DNA of 64,000 nucleotides from Cucumis sativus (lineage: Eukaryota > Streptophyta > Magnoliopsida > Cucurbitales > Cucurbitaceae). Within the stretch, counting starts at the first letter, position 1. Each line of letters begins with the position of its first letter. The position numbers and the translations under genes are program-made. Below, one piece after another: positions 47,160 through 64,000 of this stretch. The stretch is from NCBI RefSeq assembly GCF_000004075.3, contig NC_026660.2, positions 22,385,498 through 22,449,497 on the forward strand, in the 5' to 3' direction. A model generated the notes under the pieces. That model did no database searches. It was not told the DNA's origin and was given only the letters and a program-made list of their open reading frames with translations.

Positions 47160-49024
47160 CTTTCCCTTTTCAAACTACGCTAAATGTTCACAAATGGCGA
47201 ATCTGAACTCGGTGGGCTCAACAAGCCTCAGCTGCAAAAGAAAGCAAAAGAAAACAATGAATCCTCATGGGAAATTTTGTCCATTTTTTAAGGGGTCGTG
47301 GGTTGACAAAATATGAGTGAAAAGTCCAATTTATCCAATGAAATTTTCCCTTTTCTTTCACCAAAATCACAACAAACTCACTCTCTTCTCCCACTTGTTA
47401 TCTTCTTCCTCTAACTTCTCTCTAACATCGTTCAAACACTCTTTCTTCTCTTCACCATATATATACCATTTGTCTTCCTTTAACTTTTCTCACTCTACCA
47501 TTTCTTTCTATTTCTGTAAATGTATATTCCTTGTCTAACATTTTGTTTCCTGTTTTTTCTTCCTTAAATCAATACCCTTTTAACACAATTCCAAATCATT
47601 ACTTTTTTCACCTTTCTCTCTTTTCCTTCCTTTCACTGATATTATTATCTTCCATTCTTCCACTTTTCTAATCTTTTAACTTGTTTATATTTAAGCCTCT
47701 CTAATCTTTTTCTCTATGAACCCTAGGGGTAAATTGGATTTTTCACTCATATTTTGTCCTAAAACCCCACAACCCCAATGGACTATTTTTTTGCAATTTC
47801 CCAATACTCATGCACACCTACTTCTGAAACAACTTTATATTCTATACATGCTTGATTCAAGTTCTATTTGTTTTTACATACTTTTTATTCATTATCAATC
47901 AAAGTCATCAGGCTCTTGGCAATCTCGGCATCAACTATTCAAAGCCAATTAAGGGATAAAAACCAATTTGAAGTTTTCTACAAATGAAAAAACAGCTAAA
48001 ACAATGATATAAAAGGGTTTTTTTCCCATCAATTCTTGCTAATTACAATTCAACAATTAACAAGAAAACCTTTATTACCCCTCCACCTAGTTTTTGTTTC
48101 CTCCTTTGTACAATCATGAGAAGAAAGCAGAGTGATCATATTAAAGGACGAATATACTTTGGACTTAGGGGAGCTCAAACCCTCTCAACTTCAACGTGTG
48201 TTTATATTAGTATAGAACAAAGTCGTCTTAGTTATCAAAATGGCTACCTAGCACCGCTCAATATGCTCATGATTGAATCCTTTAACATGCAATTCTTTTA
48301 AGTTTACTTTTTACTATAAGACACAATTAAAAGTTAACAAACTAAAATTTTAATTTGAAGTTTTTGACTCGTTTTAATATTATACGGAGCTTTAAAGTAA
48401 GCCAATGAACAAAAATTATGGATAGGCAAAATTTGAGTGAAATTTCGTTTTAATATTGTATAAATTTCTTCCTTGTTTCTCATGCAGTCTGAAATACATC
48501 ATAAAAATATAAAAGAAAGCAACACCAAATAGGTAACATTCAACTTCTTTACTGTTTTATAGAGCTTTAAATAGAAAGCAAGAGAGTTGTTCATAAAACA
48601 TTGCACACAAATTAAAACTCCATATCAACAATGAAGAGAGGGAAAAAAAACCACTTCTAACAAAGATTGTTTAGCATAACTTAGCAAGAAGTAAAGTTGT
48701 TGGAACCAAAAGGCAAGGTTCAACTCAGGCAATCTAGTTTCAAGTTTTCTCACATCACTAAATTAAAAGGAGATGATAATTCTCTAAAATCCAATTCATG
48801 AGAGCATATTTTGAGTTATTATATTGAAGCTTCAAGAACTATATATCAACTAACAATTTGCATGCAATTTTAGGGAGGCGAAAAGTAAGAGCAAAAGACA
48901 AAACAAAAGATAGCCACATAGAAGTTTGAGATTACCAAAATGAAGTGAAAGAGGAAGAAGCTTGGAGAATAATAAGTGTTGAAACCATGAAAAGAGAAGT
49001 GGGAGAAACTAGTTGATGTTTATA
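47160..49024 (-). promoter_or_regulatory. Probable SGAT leader: TATA box, non-coding exon and 1.7-kb leader intron
   Basis: On the minus strand a TATAAA (49024-49019) is followed by a short exon (about 48990-48936) ending TTTTG|gtaatc, and a good acceptor tttcttttgcag lies at 47232, 72 bp before the SGAT ATG. Splicing these would give a leader exon joined to 47231-47160. Just upstream of the TATA box are a CCAAT motif (about 49098) and GATAAG (about 49083), an I-box type found in light-responsive promoters. A possible 17-codon upstream frame (ATG at 48988) would cross the junction and stop just after it. The exon and the start site are inferred from consensus only. Confidence 0.45.
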
Positions 49025-49029
49025 GGAGT

Positions 49030-50980
49030 GAGGAGGGGAGAGCCAACCATAACAAAAGGGCCCCATTTCACTTGTATTTGGCAGATAAGAACTCATAGCA
49101 TTGGCCCTCCTTTTTTTCCTCATATTCATATAATTGTTTCTACCTTGAAGTTTGAATCTTTTTACTTCACCCCATGTTGAGTTTAATAAAAAATTACAGG
49201 GTCTTTCAGCCAAAGCAACTAGCTTTTTCACCATCACTATTTCTACATGAACCATTTGATCCCTGTTACTTTTGATTTTGGTTTGTTTGCATATTTAGTC
49301 TGTGCACATTTAACTTCGATTCATTTAGTCAAGGTAGGTTTGAAACATGACTATTTTGATTTATGTATATAAAACTTTATCGTAACCTTTGAATTAAATT
49401 GAGATGTTTCAGAACTTTGTATGTTAGGATTGTTATTGTCTCCATTGTATAGAGAAAGGACAGGCAATTTAGAAGAACCAAAAAGTAAATTCGAAATGTT
49501 GTTTTCAAATGTGTTGTTTGTGTTGCAATATGTAATTTTGGAGAGTAAAAAGTTTGAGGCAGAAAAAGAAAATTATAAAGATAAAGTGATAATGGTTTGT
49601 AGACCACAATTTTCTCCAACAACAGAGTCCACACAGATAGGATTTCATTTCTTTGTTGTTTACTCCAAAGTTCACTCCTAATCAGCAATTTTATCCTCCT
49701 CTCCTCCGATTTTTTTTTCCTTTTTTTTTTCTTTGAGTTCTCTCTTTGGGAGTTTGTGACCTACGCCTATACCAACTCTCTTCAACATAATCGATTTTCT
49801 TATTCATCGAAAGACATAAGAAGATAGTGATGGCCTCATGGGTTGTTTCTAATAATAAAAAATCACTTTGTTTAAACATAAAAATTATAGCTGGACTTGT
49901 TCTCTTTGAGTGACATTAAGGTAACCTTTTTCTTTCTTTACAAAATATGTGTGTTGCACCGTTTAATGTTGTGATCATATCGAAATAGTCATATCAAAAT
50001 TTCAAAAAATGTTACTCCAAGAGTAGTTTCTGAAAACTTCATAAGTCTAATATTGACAACTTTCTAGAGAAGGTATTTTTTGTTTAATTTGCTTTTAACA
50101 ATTTAGTGAATATTTGAAAGTCATTTGCCTTTTGACAATCATAGAATTGTAGCTTAAAAAACACAGTTTGTACGAAATGGTTAAGAAGAACAAACTCATT
50201 CTATTCAAGCAAATCAAATATTTTGCCAGCTACTTGTTGCTCAAATGTAATTTTGCAACTGATATGATTTAATCATAGGAAAATCTGGTAGGGCGAAAAT
50301 AAAAAGGCATCTCATTTGACTGCTTTCCATTTGTCAAATGGTAAAATTTGTTGGACATTGTCAATGTTTCTAAAAAAACAAGGGTTTTTAAAGGGTGGGG
50401 GGGAAATTCAATGGTTACTTTTGGGGTACATTTGAAGAATCTCATTGAAATTGAACTACATTTCTTATGGACAAATGAGGAAACAAATTGAACTATTGTA
50501 GCCAAAAAGAAAAGAAAAAATGATAAAATTTTCTGAAATAACTGATAATGTACAATTTTGGGTGAACATAGTATGTATAGGACTACCCTCGTGAACTTGT
50601 GTGCCAAACGAGCAAGAAGCAGATCCATTTCTTCCGATTTTTTGCTATATACGAAGAAATTACTCGAACTCAACTCGCAAAGCTGCCTCTAGCCTTGAAT
50701 ATATAATGTAGAACCTTTTCAACTTTCCTTGGCAATCAATGGGGTCAGGCATCAAAAAATCCCATTTTTATGTTTTTTTTTTCCCGCAGATTTTACGTTC
50801 TAGGGTCAGCCACATAACACTAATAGAGGTCTGCAGCTATTTATTCCCATGGTGGAAAAAGAACCAGAGAATTATATACCGCTGCAGTGGTGAATGGGAC
50901 CAGGTCGAAGCTGAAATCCTTTTCTCGGATCAGCTTCCTCCTCCCACACTGCATAAGAGGCTAACTTGGTCCTCCAAATC
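49030..50980. other. Spacer between SGAT promoter and CHR5 3' end
   Basis: It contains the distal promoter side of the SGAT gene on the left and probably the CHR5 3' UTR on the right (about 50.7-50.98 kb). A G run (gggtggggggg, about 50392) is visible. Open frames here are short and unrecognisable. I see no other gene. Confidence 0.5.
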
Positions 50981-63215
<12,235 letters not shown>

Positions 63216-64000
63216 CTAAGATAAAATTTACAAAACAATATTAAGCAAACAAGAACCCAACAACAATAGGTGGAATTGATGCACAAAAAAAAGGACATCT
63301 AACTTCACAAGAAATAACGGATTTTATTGAGAAAAATGGAAGAATCCAACTATACAAGGAATACAAAAAAACGAAGCCTACAACAACTCAGCTAAAGAGG
63401 GTTCTAGCTAAGTTAAATGTTAGCTAAAAAATGATTACAAAAAATCCTTCAAACTGAAGCCCAGAAAGGGGTATAAAACCACATAGAAGATCAAGCCTCA
63501 CTGGTCCCTCTCCACTCCTTTAAACACTTAGTTGTTTCTCTCCCCAAAGATTCCATTAGGCACATACACCAGCAAACCAAAAGAAGCAACATTTCTCTCT
63601 AAAAGGCAAATGGAGAAAGAACTCCTCGATCATCACTTGGATATCCATCTAACGAGCTTTGACAATACTGAAACACAAGACATGCCAACACGCCAAATTC
63701 TAGAAATGTAGGAGACGACACGTTGAGGACATGCTTTTTTAAAAATTATTTTCAAATATATATAAATATATAGGAAAATTGTTTTAAATGAAAAAACTTC
63801 TGAAAATATTTACAAATATAGCAAAATATCACAATCTATATGTGACAGACCATGAAAGACCTTGGTCTATCACGGTTCATCGTAGATAGATAGTGATATT
63901 TTGTAGATATTTTGTAAATATTTTGGTTCATTTTGCTAAATTTGAAAAAACATGTTTTTATAGTAAGTATTTGAAATACTTTTTTTAGAAAATTAACAAC
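63216..64000 (-). other. CHR5: CHR5 intron running off the right edge, with two repeats
   Basis: The exon at 63215-63164 has an acceptor (cttag) just to its right, so all DNA to the window end belongs to the preceding intron, or to exons I cannot identify. 63310 to about 63720 is a GC-richer, transposon-like block. 63740-63970 is a clear copy of the 'tatagcaaa' repeat (atatagcaaaatatcacaatctat...gatagatagtgatattttg...ttttgctaaattt). Confidence 0.6.
63740..63970. repeat. 'tatagcaaa' family, well-preserved copy
   Basis: The left arm (aatatttacaaatatagcaaaatatcac) and right arm (gtgatattttgtagatattttgtaaatatttt) are inverted relative to each other. Between them lie agaccatgaaagacc and ggtctatcacggttcatc. 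The palindromic layout is the clearest of the family in this window. Confidence 0.6.

Overview
The window is nuclear DNA from a dicot plant. It is AT-rich, its genes are split by introns with ordinary plant splice sites, 5' leaders are CT-rich, and one nuclear-type tRNA gene is present. The encoded proteins match Arabidopsis families closely. Short dispersed repeats built around 'tatagcaaa' and 'ctatcac..gatag' suggest a cucurbit (cucumber or melon type). That species guess is an inference from recalled repeat patterns and was not checked.

Layout. 1-12.1 kb: AT-rich intergenic DNA with small repeats and two GC-richer, promoter-like islands (about 4.67-5.65 kb and 8.25-9.2 kb) that have no convincing gene. 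12.44-18.90 kb (+): an eight-exon homeobox gene (506 aa) of the RLT-related, At4g03250-like type. 18.9-26.7 kb: repeat-rich AT DNA with a (TA)n tract, local tandem duplications and MITE-like elements. 27.27-35.46 kb (+): a nine-exon PRAF/RLD gene (1104 aa; PH, RCC1 repeats, FYVE, coiled coil, BRX). 37.18-39.26 kb (+): a one-exon PPR gene (693 aa) that looks like the At5g27110 orthologue. 40.07-40.14 kb (+): tRNA-Glu(UUC). 40.51-42.06 kb (+): a three-exon ROMO1/Mgr2-like mitochondrial protein (74 aa) behind a cluster of site II promoter elements. 42.3-43.9 kb: twin direct repeats around very AT-rich DNA. 44.24-47.16 kb (-): peroxisomal serine-glyoxylate aminotransferase (401 aa), probably with a leader exon near 48.9 kb. 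50.98-63.22 kb (-): the C-terminal 1188 or so codons of a CHD1-type chromatin remodeller (CHR5), whose N-terminus lies beyond the right edge.

Function. The genes are not an operon-like set; they cover photorespiration, chromatin remodelling, organelle RNA processing, mitochondrial inner-membrane biology and endomembrane/auxin-polarity signalling. The SGAT and CHR5 genes lie head to tail on the same strand, and their Arabidopsis counterparts (At2g13360 and At2g13370) also have adjacent locus numbers, so this is a conserved gene pair.

I found no convincingly new biological system. The points most worth a second look are: two GC-AG introns in CHR5, a near-perfect 27-bp-arm hairpin and a G-quadruplex-capable run in CHR5 introns, a MITE-like family with AAATTGC termini, a 245-bp direct-repeat pair at 42.3-43.6 kb, and the orphan promoter-like island near 8.7-9.2 kb. 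All exon borders were read by eye from splice consensus and reading frame; no alignment was run.
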